This document shows, piece by piece, positions 50,551-59,319 of a DNA stretch of 64,000 bases (the stretch's first letter is position 1; every line of letters starts with the position of its first letter). The translations under genes and the position numbers were made by a program. Location of the stretch: positions 372,001 to 436,000 of the forward strand of contig NZ_JAKSYE010000125.1 in NCBI RefSeq assembly GCF_022829685.1, in the 5' to 3' direction. Below the pieces are notes generated by a model. The model had not been told where the DNA came from. It saw only the letters and a list, made by a program, of their open reading frames with translations, and did not search any database. This DNA is from Methylobacterium sp. E-045. GTDB lineage: Bacteria > Pseudomonadota > Alphaproteobacteria > Rhizobiales > Beijerinckiaceae.

Positions 50551-51558
50551 TCAGAAGTGGCTGAACGACCGTGTCGTGAAGGGGTATTCGCTGCCGTCCG
50601 GCCGACGGAAGACCGGCGCCCGATCGCCGGCCACGACGGTCCCTATCCGTGCGAGCGGGATGCCGACGGCAAGGCTCTCGGCGATGAAGGCATCGACATG
50701 GCTCGGCGCCACGGCGCAGAGGATCTCATAATCGTCACCGCCAGTAACGACGGTGCGGATCAGAGCCGGATCGAACGTGAGCGCGGCTCGTGCGGCATCG
50801 GAGAGCGGCACGTCGGAGAGGATGATTTCGGCGCTGCGCCCACCGCCAGCGAGCATCTTCGTCAGGTCGCCGACCAAGCCATCGGACACGTCCATCGCAG
50901 CCCGTGCATGGCGGCGGAGGATCGGCGCGAGGGAAACGCGCGGCCTTGGATGGCGGTAGCGGTCGATGAGAACGCCGCGCGGCGCCGATCCCAGGTGCTC
51001 GCCCCATCCCAGCATGGGCTCGTTGAGGAGCGGCAAGCCGAGGGCCGCGTCGCCGATCGTACCGCTGACGCAGAGGATATCACCGATCTCGGCCGTCATC
51101 CGCCGGACCATGCCGCCGTGCGGCACCTCGCCGAAGGCCGTCACACCGATGAGGGCGGGTCCAGCAGAACGGACGGTATCGCCTCCGAGGAGGGGACAGC
51201 CGAACGCCGTCGCCGCCTCACTGAGGCCCTTGGTGAATCCGGCGAGCCAGGCCTCCGTCCAATCGTCGGGCAAGGCGAGGGTCAGGAGAAACCCGCGTGG
51301 TGTCGCCCCCTTCGCCGCGATGTCGGACAGGTTCACTCCGAGCGCCTTGCGGGCAACGGAGCCAGGGGGATCATCGGGCAGATAGTGGACACCCTCGACG
51401 ATCGCGTCGGCGGTGAGGACGAGATCGCAGCCGGGGCTCGGCGTCAGGGTGGCGGCGTCGTCCCGCAACCCGTCGGCGCCGTACCCCGCCAGCGGCGCGA
51501 AGTAGCGCGCGATCAGCCCGTCCTCCGAAGGTCGGGCGGAAGGGGGATCGGTCTTCAA
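50551..51558 (-). CDS. thiL: thiamine-phosphate kinase
   Basis: The 335-residue protein has the ThiL/PurM fold with PSPGCDLVLTADAIVEGVHY, RKALGVNLSDIAAKGATPRG, LLGGDTVRSAGPALIGVTAFG and AAMDVSDGLVGDL, where the Asp residues bind Mg-ATP. It phosphorylates thiamine monophosphate to the diphosphate in the cytoplasm. Its start overlaps the nusB stop by 4 nt (ATGA), and the nusB-thiL pair is conserved in many proteobacteria. It is the last gene of the riboflavin cluster. Confidence 0.95.
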   Translation of the reverse strand: MKTDPPSARPSEDGLIARYFAPLAGYGADGLRDDAATLTPSPGCDLVLTADAIVEGVHYLPDDPPGSVARKALGVNLSDIAAKGATPRGFLLTLALPDDWTEAWLAGFTKGLSEAATAFGCPLLGGDTVRSAGPALIGVTAFGEVPHGGMVRRMTAEIGDILCVSGTIGDAALGLPLLNEPMLGWGEHLGSAPRGVLIDRYRHPRPRVSLAPILRRHARAAMDVSDGLVGDLTKMLAGGGRSAEIILSDVPLSDAARAALTFDPALIRTVVTGGDDYEILCAVAPSHVDAFIAESLAVGIPLARIGTVVAGDRAPVFRRPDGSEYPFTTRSFSHF

Positions 51559-52034
51559 GCGCGCCCGGAGCCGGGGAGTCCGGCGAACTCCGATCCACGA
51601 ACCTCGCGGGCGACCTTGTCGAGGACAGCGTTGACCATGCCCGGCTCATCGCCAGCATAGAAGCCATGGGCGACGTCCACATATTCAGAGATCGCGGCAC
51701 GCGCCGGCACGTCCTTACGGAACATGAGTTCATAGGCCCCGGCACGCAGGATTGCGCGCAAGACCGCCTCGATGCGCTTCAGCGGCCAGCCGCTGGACAG
51801 GGCCTTGTCCAGCTGCGGATCGATCGCGCGCTGTTCCTCGACCACGCCGCGCAGCAGATCGCGGAAGAAGGCGATCTCGGCGGGTGGCTGTTCAACGCCG
51901 TCGATGTCACGGCCGATCCAGTAGGCCTCGAACTCGGCGAGTGCTTCGATGACGCCCTTGTCGGAAATTTCCATCTCGTAGAGCGCCTGCACCACGGTGA
52001 GGCGTGCGCCACTGCGCTCGATCGTCTTGGCCAT
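51555..52034 (-). CDS. nusB: transcription antitermination factor NusB
   Basis: The 159-residue all-helical protein starts RLTVVQALYEMEISDKGV and ends with LRAILRAGAYELMFRKDVPA, ISEYVDVAHGF and VNAVLDKVAREV, the usual NusB pattern. It binds boxA RNA with NusE for antitermination of rRNA operons. An 18-residue C-terminal tail follows. It lies 6 nt after ribH and overlaps thiL by 4 nt, so the three are one transcript. Confidence 0.95.
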   Translation of the reverse strand: MAKTIERSGARLTVVQALYEMEISDKGVIEALAEFEAYWIGRDIDGVEQPPAEIAFFRDLLRGVVEEQRAIDPQLDKALSSGWPLKRIEAVLRAILRAGAYELMFRKDVPARAAISEYVDVAHGFYAGDEPGMVNAVLDKVAREVRGSEFAGLPGSGRA

Positions 52035-52040
52035 GGGTTC

Positions 52041-52550
52041 TCAATCCTCTCCCACTGGAGCGGCGGCCGCGGCGCGTTTCAGCGATAGAACGGCCAGGGC
52101 CGCCTCTGCGGCGCCCGCTCCCTTGTTCAGGTCGGAGACGCGGGCGCGAGCAAGGGCCTGCTCCATGGTCTCCACCGTCAGGATGCCGTTGCCGAGGGGC
52201 AGACGCCCGGTCACGGACAGGTCCATGAGGGCCCGCGCACTCTCGGTGGCCACGATGTCGTAATGGCCGGTCTCACCGCGAATGACGCAGCCGAGGGCGA
52301 CAGCGGCGTCGTAGGGCTGCCCGGCGCGAGCCGCCTCCTCCACCAGGATCGCTATGGCAGCGGGTATTTCTAGCGCGCCCGGCACCGTCACGACGACGCC
52401 CTCGGCCTCCGCCGCTTCGAGGGCACCCTGCGTGCCGGCGAGAAGTTCATCGGAGATGTCGTCGTAATAGCGCGCTTCCACCACGAGGACGCGTGCGCCC
52501 TTCACGTTCGTAGGGACGGCCGAGCGGGCGGCGGGTGAGGGCGAAACCAT
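52041..52550 (-). CDS. ribH: 6,7-dimethyl-8-ribityllumazine synthase
   Basis: The 169-residue protein has the lumazine synthase pattern: VLVVEARYYDDISDELLAGT, the catalytic strand VVTVPGALEIPAAI, and YDAAVALGCVIRGETGHYDI with the active-site His. It joins 5-amino-6-ribitylaminouracil and dihydroxybutanone phosphate. The start ATG is at 52550. A 209-nt gap separates it from the upstream ribE; no FMN riboswitch was recognised there. Confidence 0.94.
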   Translation of the reverse strand: MVSPSPAARSAVPTNVKGARVLVVEARYYDDISDELLAGTQGALEAAEAEGVVVTVPGALEIPAAIAILVEEAARAGQPYDAAVALGCVIRGETGHYDIVATESARALMDLSVTGRLPLGNGILTVETMEQALARARVSDLNKGAGAAEAALAVLSLKRAAAAAPVGED

Positions 52551-52759
52551 CGTGGGCCTTGTCTGCAGAGGCGGAGGGCGACATCGGCACGGACGTGACG
52601 AGGGAACCTTGATCGCGGATCGTTGGCGTCGCCACCCGGTACGACCGGGTTGGCCCGGTTCGAAATCTTGCGACCGATCGCGTTAGGGAAGCGGGTCGGA
52701 GACCTGTCGTTCGGTGGGCGAGCGATAGACCGAAGGGTGCCGTATCACAAGATAGCGCG

Positions 52760-53395
52760 TCAGGAGGCGCGATTCTCGAACAGTCGGGCTGCGTACCGGG
52801 CGATCAGGTCGACCTCGATATTGAGCCGGTCACCGATTTGGCGCTCGCCCCAGGTCGTCACCGCCAGGGTGTGCGGGATCAGAAGGACCGAGAAGAGGTC
52901 GCCATCGACGGAATTGACCGTGAGCGACGTGCCGTCGAGGCAGACCGACCCCTTCTCCGCGATGAAACGCGACACGGATGACGGCGCACGTAAAAGAAAT
53001 CGGTCGCTCAGCGCCCATTGCGGATCGCCGGTCCCACCCGTCACGCTCTCGCGGGCGACGATCTCGGCGACGCCGTCCACATGCCCGGTGACGAGATGGC
53101 CGCCGAGTTCATCGCCGATCTTGAGCGACCGTTCGAGGTTCAGCCGCGCGCCATCGCCCCAGTCGCCGACGGTGGTCCGTGCGAGAGTTTCGGCCGCGGC
53201 ATCGATGGAAAAGATGCATCCCCCGGTCACGCGCTCGATCGCCACAACGGTGAGGCAGGGACCGGAACAGGCAATGGACGCGCCGAGCGCGATGGTCGCG
53301 GGATCGTAGGAGGACCGAATGCGGATGCGGCGCAGACGTTCATCACCCTCGACGCTCAGGACCGATCCCACATCGCTGACGAGGCCAGTGAACAT
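52760..53395 (-). CDS. ribE: riboflavin synthase, alpha subunit
   Basis: The 211-residue protein starts MFTGLVSDVGSVLSVEGD and contains two lumazine-binding repeats: IACSGPCLTVVAIERV…GDGARLNLERSLKIGDELGG with HLVTGHVDGVAEI, and VCLDGTSLTVNSVDGDLF…GDRLNIEVDLIARY. It disproportionates two lumazines into riboflavin. Its ATG is directly adjacent to the ribD stop codon with no gap, so translation is coupled. Confidence 0.94.
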   Translation of the reverse strand: MFTGLVSDVGSVLSVEGDERLRRIRIRSSYDPATIALGASIACSGPCLTVVAIERVTGGCIFSIDAAAETLARTTVGDWGDGARLNLERSLKIGDELGGHLVTGHVDGVAEIVARESVTGGTGDPQWALSDRFLLRAPSSVSRFIAEKGSVCLDGTSLTVNSVDGDLFSVLLIPHTLAVTTWGERQIGDRLNIEVDLIARYAARLFENRAS

Positions 53396-54526
53396 TTAGA
53401 GGCTCCGTTCGTACGTAACAGACTGATCCGCTCCGAAAGCGCGGGCTTCGGTGATGCCGAAGCCTGGCCCGTGCAGGCGGGTCGTTAACGCCTCGCCGAC
53501 CGCCGGGAGGCCTCCACCGCCGATGGCACGCGGACCGGTGACGAGCGTGCAGACGTCCACCAGATCGGCAGCCGCCAGGGAATCGGCAAGGTGGGGACCG
53601 CCTTCGCAGCAGATCCGTGTCAGTCCATGCTCGGCAAGACGCGAGAGGGCGGCGGACAGGTCGATCCGGCCATGTGAGCAGGCCGAGACCTGAACCGTCT
53701 CGACGCCGAAAGAGGCCAGCATCCGCTTGGCATGGATCGGTGCCGATCGTGTCGTCACCACCAGAGTCGGGATGTCGCGGGCGCTACGAACGAGGTGGGA
53801 GGTGGGCGAGAGCCGCAGGGTCGAATCGAGCACGATGCGCAGCGGCGATCGTTGTGACAGGCCGGGCAGTCTCACCGTCAGCGACGGGTCGTCCGCCCGT
53901 GCCGTGCCGATCCCGACGAGAATCGCGTCGGCATGGGCGCGCCAGAGATGGACAGCGCCATCCGCAATGGGACCGGTGATGCGAAGCCGCTCATCCGGGG
54001 CGCCGGCCGCGAATCCGTCCAGGGTGCGGGCGAGCTTGAGATGCAGGCTAGGGCGCCCCATCGTGACGCGAGTGATGTGACCGCGATGGTCTCGTGCGGC
54101 CTCGTCCCGGAGCACGTCCTGCGTCACGGCGATACCGGCCTCGACAAGCCGCGCATGGCCCCTGCCCGCCACTCTGGAATCCGGGTCCTGGATCGCCGTG
54201 ACGACGCGGGTGATCCCCGACGCGATGATGGCGTCGACGCAAGGGGGGGTGGCTCCGTGATGTGAGCACGGCTCGAGCGTGACGTAGAGCGTCGCCCCGC
54301 GCGCGCCCTCGCCGGCCATGGCGAGAGCGAGAGGCTCGGCGTGCGGGCGCCCCCCGGGAGCCGTCACGCCCTGCCCGATGATGCGCTCCCTGCCCGTTTC
54401 GCCCGCGACCACCACCGCGCCAACGGAGGGATTTGGCCAAGTCCGTCCGAGATTGCGCCTGCCGATCGCCAATGCGAGGCGCATGAAGCGACGGTCTTGG
54501 GTGTTTGTCGTCTCACGTCCATTCAT
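53396..54526 (-). CDS. ribD: bifunctional deaminase/reductase
   Basis: The 376-residue protein has an N-terminal deaminase (residues 1-150) with the zinc motifs HAEPLALAMAG and PCSHHGATPPC, and a C-terminal reductase (about 155-376) with HLKLARTLDGFAAG, VGIGTARADDPSLTVRLPG and CEGGPHLADSLAAADLVD. It performs the second and third steps of riboflavin synthesis. The first 13 residues are not part of the standard deaminase core. Its start overlaps nrdR by 4 nt (ATGA). Confidence 0.95.
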   Translation of the reverse strand: MNGRETTNTQDRRFMRLALAIGRRNLGRTWPNPSVGAVVVAGETGRERIIGQGVTAPGGRPHAEPLALAMAGEGARGATLYVTLEPCSHHGATPPCVDAIIASGITRVVTAIQDPDSRVAGRGHARLVEAGIAVTQDVLRDEAARDHRGHITRVTMGRPSLHLKLARTLDGFAAGAPDERLRITGPIADGAVHLWRAHADAILVGIGTARADDPSLTVRLPGLSQRSPLRIVLDSTLRLSPTSHLVRSARDIPTLVVTTRSAPIHAKRMLASFGVETVQVSACSHGRIDLSAALSRLAEHGLTRICCEGGPHLADSLAAADLVDVCTLVTGPRAIGGGGLPAVGEALTTRLHGPGFGITEARAFGADQSVTYERSL

Positions 54527-55095
54527 GGCCGGACCCGCGTTGCCCGCTTCAACGGAGGTTTGACCGGTGGTCCGGCACTGGGCAAAATTTCGCCGAGGGA
54601 GATCTCATCGCCCGTCTCATCGTCCTGCGGCGGTGCGATGCCGGCGGGCTCGCCAAGGGTACCGAGCAGCGCCTTGAAGTCGCTGGCCTCGCGAAAATTC
54701 TTGTAGACCGATGCGAAGCGAACATACGCGACGTCGTCGAGGCCCTTGAGGCCCTCCATCACCAGTTCGCCGATCGCCTCGCTGCCGATTTCGGCCTCGC
54801 CGCCGCTTTCCAACTGCCGGGTGATGCCGCTGACCAGACGCTCGATCCTCTCAGGGTCGACCGGCCGTTTGCGCAAGGCGACGCCGATCGAACGCTGGAG
54901 CTTGTCGCGATCGAACGGCACGCGCTTTCCCGAGCGCTTGAGCACCGTGAGCTCGCGCAACTGAACCCGCTCGAAGGTGGTGAAACGGCCACCGCAATCC
55001 GGGCAGACCCGACGGCGCCGGATCGCGGCAGAATCGTCGCTGGGGCGCGAATCCTTCACCTGGGTGTCGGGACCGCCGCAATAGGGACACCGCAT
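54523..55095 (-). CDS. nrdR: ribonucleotide reductase transcriptional repressor
   Basis: The 190-residue protein starts MRCPYCGGPDTQVKDSRPSD; the zinc ribbon uses C3, C6, C31 and C34 (CPYC and CPDC). The ATP-cone follows with SGKRVPFDRDKLQRSIGVAL. NrdR represses nrd operons when bound to (d)ATP. A Pro-rich tail extends beyond the usual 150-160 residues by about 30. The frame is open upstream, but family members start at this Met. It leads the ribD cluster. Confidence 0.95.
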   Translation of the reverse strand: MRCPYCGGPDTQVKDSRPSDDSAAIRRRRVCPDCGGRFTTFERVQLRELTVLKRSGKRVPFDRDKLQRSIGVALRKRPVDPERIERLVSGITRQLESGGEAEIGSEAIGELVMEGLKGLDDVAYVRFASVYKNFREASDFKALLGTLGEPAGIAPPQDDETGDEISLGEILPSAGPPVKPPLKRATRVRP

Positions 55096-55131
55096 CGGGC
55101 GGATACCTGCTTGATTGGTGAGAAAACGAGA

Positions 55132-55161
55132 ACGGCCGCGGATATGGGGATCCGCGGCCGT
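55132..55161 (-). terminator. terminator between glyA and nrdR
   Basis: A 12-bp perfect stem (ACGGCCGCGGAT and its complement) with a 6-nt loop is followed on the minus strand by TCTCGTTTTCTC. Confidence 0.85.
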
Positions 55162-55176
55162 CTCTATCATGTCGGT

Positions 55177-55198
55177 GACGGCGGGTGCACCCGCCGTC
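55177..55198. repeat. perfect 22-nt palindrome downstream of glyA
   Basis: GACGGCGGGTG and CACCCGCCGTC form a perfect palindrome 7 nt after the glyA stop. It may be a second element of the glyA 3' end or a protection hairpin. Confidence 0.6.
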
Positions 55199-55205
55199 GG
55201 ACGCT

Positions 55206-56510
55206 TCAGCCGTAGATCGGGAAACGGTGGGTCAGGGCGTGGACCTTGTCCTTGACCGCCGCCTCGATGGCCGGATCGCCGGCATCGCCCTTCGCCGCCA
55301 GACCGTCGAGCACTTCGACGATGAAGCCGCCGATCTGCTTGAATTCCGCGACACCGAAGCCGCGAGAGGTCCCGGCCGGTGTGCCGAGGCGGATGCCCGA
55401 GGTGATGGTGGGCTTCTGCGGATCGAAGGGGACGCCGTTCTTGTTGCAGGTGATGTCAGCGCGGCTCAGTGCCGCCTCCGCAGCCTTGCCGGTGAGACCC
55501 TTCTTCTGCAGGTCGACGAGCATCAGGTGGTTGTCGGTCCCGCCCGAAGTGATGTCGTAACCGCCGGTGATCAGGGTGTCGGCGAGCGCCTTCGCGTTCT
55601 CGATGACCTGCTTGGCGTAGATCTTGAACTCGGGCTTGAGCGCCTCGCCGAAGGCCACGGCCTTGCCGGCGATGACGTGCATGAGCGGGCCGCCCTGGAG
55701 GCCGGGGAAGATCGCCGAATTGAACTTCTTGGCGAGTGCCTCGTCGTTCGTCAGGATCATGCCGCCGCGCGGGCCGCGCAGGGTCTTGTGGGTCGTGGTG
55801 GTCGCAACATGCGCGTGCGGGAACGGCGACGGGTGAACGCCGGCCGCAACGAGGCCGGCAAAATGGGCCATGTCGACGAAGAAATAAGCGCCGACCGCGT
55901 CGGCGATCTCGCGGAACTTCGCGAAGTCCCAGTGACGCGGATAGCCCGAGCCGCCGGCGATGATCACCTTGGGCTTGTGTTCGTGAGCCAACGCCTCGAC
56001 CTGCTCCATGTCGATGCGCTGGTCGTCGCGGCGCACGGTATAAGAGACCGGCTTGAACCACTTGCCCGAAACGTTCGGGGGGGCGCCGTGGGTGAGATGG
56101 CCGCCGGCAGCGAGATCGAGGCCGAGGAAGGTATCGCCCGGCTGCATCAGGGCCATGAACACGCCCTGGTTCGCCTGGCTGCCCGAGTTCGGCTGCACAT
56201 TGGCGAAGCCGCAATCGAACAGGCGCTTTGCGCGCTCGATGGCGAGGTTCTCGGCGATGTCGACGAACTGACAACCACCGTAGTAGCGACGGCCGGGGTA
56301 GCCTTCAGCGTACTTGTTCGTGAGGACGGACCCCTGCGCTTCCAGCACGGCCCTTGAGACGATGTTCTCGGAAGCGATCAGCTCGATCTCGTGCTGCTGC
56401 CGTCCGAGCTCCTGGCTGACGGCCTTGGCCACTTCCGGATCGGCGTCGGCCAGGGAGGCGTTGAAGAACGAATTCGAGAAGTGCTTGTCGGCAACGGTAC
56501 CGGCGCTCAT
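55206..56510 (-). CDS. glyA: serine hydroxymethyltransferase
   Basis: The 434-residue PLP enzyme has the expected signatures: NSGSQANQGVFMAL at about 108-121, DMAHFAGLVAAGVHPSPF, and the cofactor lysine K242 in VATTTTHKTLRGPRGG. It interconverts serine and glycine with tetrahydrofolate, and in methylotrophs it is the entry step of the serine cycle. The gene ends at a strong terminator, and nrdR lies beyond on the same strand. The start is the ATG at 56510 preceded by CGAGGCCTTCC. Confidence 0.97.
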   Translation of the reverse strand: MSAGTVADKHFSNSFFNASLADADPEVAKAVSQELGRQQHEIELIASENIVSRAVLEAQGSVLTNKYAEGYPGRRYYGGCQFVDIAENLAIERAKRLFDCGFANVQPNSGSQANQGVFMALMQPGDTFLGLDLAAGGHLTHGAPPNVSGKWFKPVSYTVRRDDQRIDMEQVEALAHEHKPKVIIAGGSGYPRHWDFAKFREIADAVGAYFFVDMAHFAGLVAAGVHPSPFPHAHVATTTTHKTLRGPRGGMILTNDEALAKKFNSAIFPGLQGGPLMHVIAGKAVAFGEALKPEFKIYAKQVIENAKALADTLITGGYDITSGGTDNHLMLVDLQKKGLTGKAAEAALSRADITCNKNGVPFDPQKPTITSGIRLGTPAGTSRGFGVAEFKQIGGFIVEVLDGLAAKGDAGDPAIEAAVKDKVHALTHRFPIYG

Positions 56511-57341
56511 GGAAGGCCTCGATTGTTGAACGGGCGAAGGCGTCCGTTATCCGCCAGCGTGAAGCGGGCGAACGCTCGATGTGCAATTTACTACACGGGC
56601 GGCGGGACGAGGCCAAGCACAGCTAATTTGTAGCCCGCGCCAAAAAAATTTCGGTGCATCCCGTATTCAACATGGCGAATGCCATGGCGACGAAAGCCTT
56701 TTCAGGTCTCTCGCGGCAAGATCTCGGAGGCTGTCGACGGCATGGCGTGTCCGCCTCTATGGGCGCTTTTTCCCTACGCCGGAGGAGACACCCGTCGCAA
56801 GGATGGATGATTTTTGGGACGCGGGGACAATGCTCGTACGCTTCGGCCTTTATAGTCTTCTCGTGCATCTCGAAGCGCAACGGCGGACAAAACGTCCTGA
56901 CAGGATGCGGGGTCACGTCACGATGTGCAGCTTTCCGTCGCGGACCAGGGGGCCGGAGCCGAAGCGACAGCGCCGGACCGTCGCGAGGAGGACTTGGCGC
57001 CTATCGTTCAGCCAAGAAAGCGGTCCGCGTCGGCGGGTTCCGGCCCGTGGCAGACCTCCTCCCGCCCAAAGCGCGCGAAGCAGCTTCCGGCGATGAACAT
57101 CATCGAATGCCGTCTGCCAGCACGGCACGGTCAGGGTGTCTCGGTAGCTGAAGAGATCTCGTTGGGACTGGATCCGCGCGACATGTCGACCGCTCGAACT
57201 GCATTGCCCATCGTAAGAGCCGAAGGACGTCTCGAACGCATCAAGGCGTTCAAAAAAATCGCTTGCCTCATCCGAAATGAAATGGGCGGGACCCGATGCC
57301 GGATCCCGCCCCTTCTTCTGCGGGCATGAGGCGTCGGGAAC
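56511..57341. other. 831-nt intergenic region, no supported gene
   Basis: It separates glyA from the L,D-transpeptidase gene. Open frames of 80 to 170 codons cross it, but none has a recognised motif, a good ribosome binding site and a convincing start together. One plus-strand frame ending at 57329 has a possible ATG at 57093 and a plausible helical sequence (GQGVSVAEEISLGLDPRDMS), but it ends inside a terminator hairpin. Local composition is patchier than in flanking genes, as in decayed coding sequence. Confidence 0.5.
57284..57311 (-). terminator. terminator of the L,D-transpeptidase gene
   Basis: GGGCGGGA and TCCCGCCC form an 8-bp stem around a 12-nt loop, 30 nt after the stop codon, followed on the minus strand by ATTTCATTTC. 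Confidence 0.65.
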
Positions 57342-58640
57342 TCAGTTCTCCTCGTCGCCCGGCTCGAAGCTCGGCACCTGTTCGGCGCTGGCCACGGGGG
57401 TCGGGGCCGACAAGGTCGAGGGCACGTTCACGCCGTCGCGCTTGTAGATGTCGTCGCGGAACTGCACCGAGCCGTCCGGGGTCGCCCAGGCGGTGATATA
57501 GGTCCAGTAGACCGGCACGGGGGTGCTGAGGGTCGCGTCGACACGCTTGCCGCTCTCGATGGCCTGCTCGACCTGGTCGCGGCCCCAGCCGGGCGTGTCC
57601 TTGAGCAACCAGGTGATGTACTCGCGCACGTTCTGCACGCGGACGCAGCCCGAGGAGATGAAGCGGAAGTCGTCGCCGTAGACGCCCTTGGAGTTCGTGT
57701 CGTGCATGAACACGCCGTGCGGATTCGGGATGTTGATGCGCACGATGCCCATCGAGTTGAAGTCGGCGCCCGAATCCTGACGGTAGCGGTAGCGCGTGCC
57801 CTCGTCCGAATTCCAATTCACCGAGGCCGGAGAGATCTCGGTCTCACCGGTGAAGATTCGGATCTTGTTCTCGGTGAGGTAGTTCGGGTCCTTCTGCATC
57901 TTGGGGATGAGGTCCTTCTTCACGATGGAAGCCGGGACCGTCCAGAAGGGGTTGAAATTGATCTGCGTCGCCTTGGTGTTCATGATCGGCGACTGGCGAT
58001 CGATCTTGCCGACGCCGGCGGCGTGCAGGGTGACGACCTGACCGTTCTCCACCGTCTGGACCAGGGCGGCGGGAATGTTGGTGATGACGAAGCGGTTGCC
58101 GAGATTGCCCGAATACGAGCGCAGGCGCACCGCGTTCACCTCGAGCTGCTTCAGGCGGATGTCGGCCGACACGTTCATGGCCTGCTGGGTGGCCGGGCTC
58201 ATGGAGCCGGTCTGGCTCAGGCCATGGCGGGCCTGGAAGCGCTTCACGCCGGCGGCCACGTAGGAATCGTAGACACTCGATCCGCCGGAGGCGGAGTCGA
58301 GATCGCCGGTCACCGCGAGACGCTGGCGCAGGGCCGCCACGGCCGGTCCCTTGCTGCCGATGCGCAGGCGGTCGGCGCCGGAGACCGGTCTCCAGCCGCC
58401 ACGCGCCACGATGTCCTTGTAGCGCTCGACCATCTGCTCGGTGGCCGCGATCGTCTGCGGCGACAGGATCGGCGTCGAGGAGCGCTGCACCTGCATGGCC
58501 GAGGGGGCCGCGTAATCCTGCGCCCATTCCGCCTGTGCGAAACCGGCCTGCTCCCGCGCCGACGCGGTTTGCGCGAAAGCGGCGACACCGGCGAGGAGTG
58601 CGAGACCCAGTGAGCGGATGGGGTAAGCCTGTTTCAGCAT
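57342..58640 (-). CDS. murein L,D-transpeptidase (PG-binding plus YkuD domains)
   Basis: The 432-residue protein has a signal peptide (MLKQAYPIRSLGLALLAGVA, ending TASA), a peptidoglycan-binding segment around residues 90-150 (LRIGSKGPAVAALRQRLAVT; GVKRFQARHGLSQTG) and a catalytic YkuD/YcbB-type domain. The active-site His residues at 308 and 313 (PHGVFMHDTNSK) and the nucleophile C332 in FISSGCVRV are all intact. It belongs to the YcbB-type group that makes 3-3 cross-links. The tail after the domain is Pro/Val-rich. The start at 58640 is preferred over a GTG 12 codons earlier. It is monocistronic. Confidence 0.9.
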   Translation of the reverse strand: MLKQAYPIRSLGLALLAGVAAFAQTASAREQAGFAQAEWAQDYAAPSAMQVQRSSTPILSPQTIAATEQMVERYKDIVARGGWRPVSGADRLRIGSKGPAVAALRQRLAVTGDLDSASGGSSVYDSYVAAGVKRFQARHGLSQTGSMSPATQQAMNVSADIRLKQLEVNAVRLRSYSGNLGNRFVITNIPAALVQTVENGQVVTLHAAGVGKIDRQSPIMNTKATQINFNPFWTVPASIVKKDLIPKMQKDPNYLTENKIRIFTGETEISPASVNWNSDEGTRYRYRQDSGADFNSMGIVRINIPNPHGVFMHDTNSKGVYGDDFRFISSGCVRVQNVREYITWLLKDTPGWGRDQVEQAIESGKRVDATLSTPVPVYWTYITAWATPDGSVQFRDDIYKRDGVNVPSTLSAPTPVASAEQVPSFEPGDEEN

Positions 58641-58872
58641 CGGACGGAAACTCTGATCTGACCTGTGAAGCGGCACGAGGCCGTCGGGGCATGGCCGTGA
58701 CGTGGAGAACGACCACCGAAAGTCCTGTGCCGCGAACGTGTCGGGGCACGGTTAAGAAGTCATGCGGTCCGGGCTAGAATGTGGCGCTGCGAGATTAAAT
58801 CTGGGCTTGTCCTGTACTGCAGCACACATGCAACATCCCTGCGCCGCACCTCGTCGACGGTATGGCGGGATT

Positions 58873-59277
58873 ATGTCCGTTGGGGTAAGCGCTGAAGGTA
58901 TGATGTCGGAAGACACAGCGGCGGGTGGCGGGCGCGTGATCACGGCGGTGATCGCGCTCTACGCGTTGGTGCTGCAGGTCTTCCTTGCGACCCTGATGCC
59001 GCTGCCTGCAGCCGGTCATGCCGATCCGATCTGCTCGGGCCTGATGGACGGCGGATCCTCCGCACAGGGGCCGGAGGAACCGTCGCATGGCCACCACAAG
59101 CTCTGCTGTACCTCGGTGGCTGCGATCGCCGGAGCGGATCAGCCGGGTCTCGCGTCGAGCACGGTCGTCTGGCCGGTCGCATCCGTCACCCGCCTGACCT
59201 GGCGCGACGAGGCCCGACAGGGTGCTCGAGGACCGCCGGGTTCGATCCGCCACCCGCGAGGCCCGCCCGCCGTCTGA
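58873..59277 (+). CDS. DUF2946 family protein
   Basis: The protein has 134 residues from the ATG at 58873; another candidate ATG lies at 58900. A hydrophobic segment (VITAVIALYALVLQVFLATL) is followed by a Cys/His-rich stretch: ADPICSGLMD and HGHHKLCCTSVAA, the DUF2946 hallmark. DUF2946 genes are often next to copper-handling genes and TonB receptors, as here. A direct role in copper binding is plausible but not shown. The gene lies 42 nt upstream of the copper chaperone gene and probably shares its transcript. Confidence 0.75.
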   Translation: MSVGVSAEGMMSEDTAAGGGRVITAVIALYALVLQVFLATLMPLPAAGHADPICSGLMDGGSSAQGPEEPSHGHHKLCCTSVAAIAGADQPGLASSTVVWPVASVTRLTWRDEARQGARGPPGSIRHPRGPPAV

Positions 59278-59319
59278 AGCGATTCGATACCTCGATTCCT
59301 TCAGACACGGACAGCCACC

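Noticed and set aside
52551..52759. Possible FMN riboswitch before ribH
   Set aside because: I could not recognise the conserved FMN aptamer helices in either strand of the 209-nt gap. A covariance-model search would settle it.
56511..56640. Possible riboswitch upstream of glyA
   Set aside because: No glycine, SAM-II or SAM/SAH aptamer pattern was recognised by eye; only a normal leader is visible.
56925..57329. Plus-strand open frame of 134 codons between glyA and the L,D-transpeptidase gene
   Set aside because: It has no recognised family, no convincing ribosome binding site, and it runs into the opposite gene's terminator hairpin.
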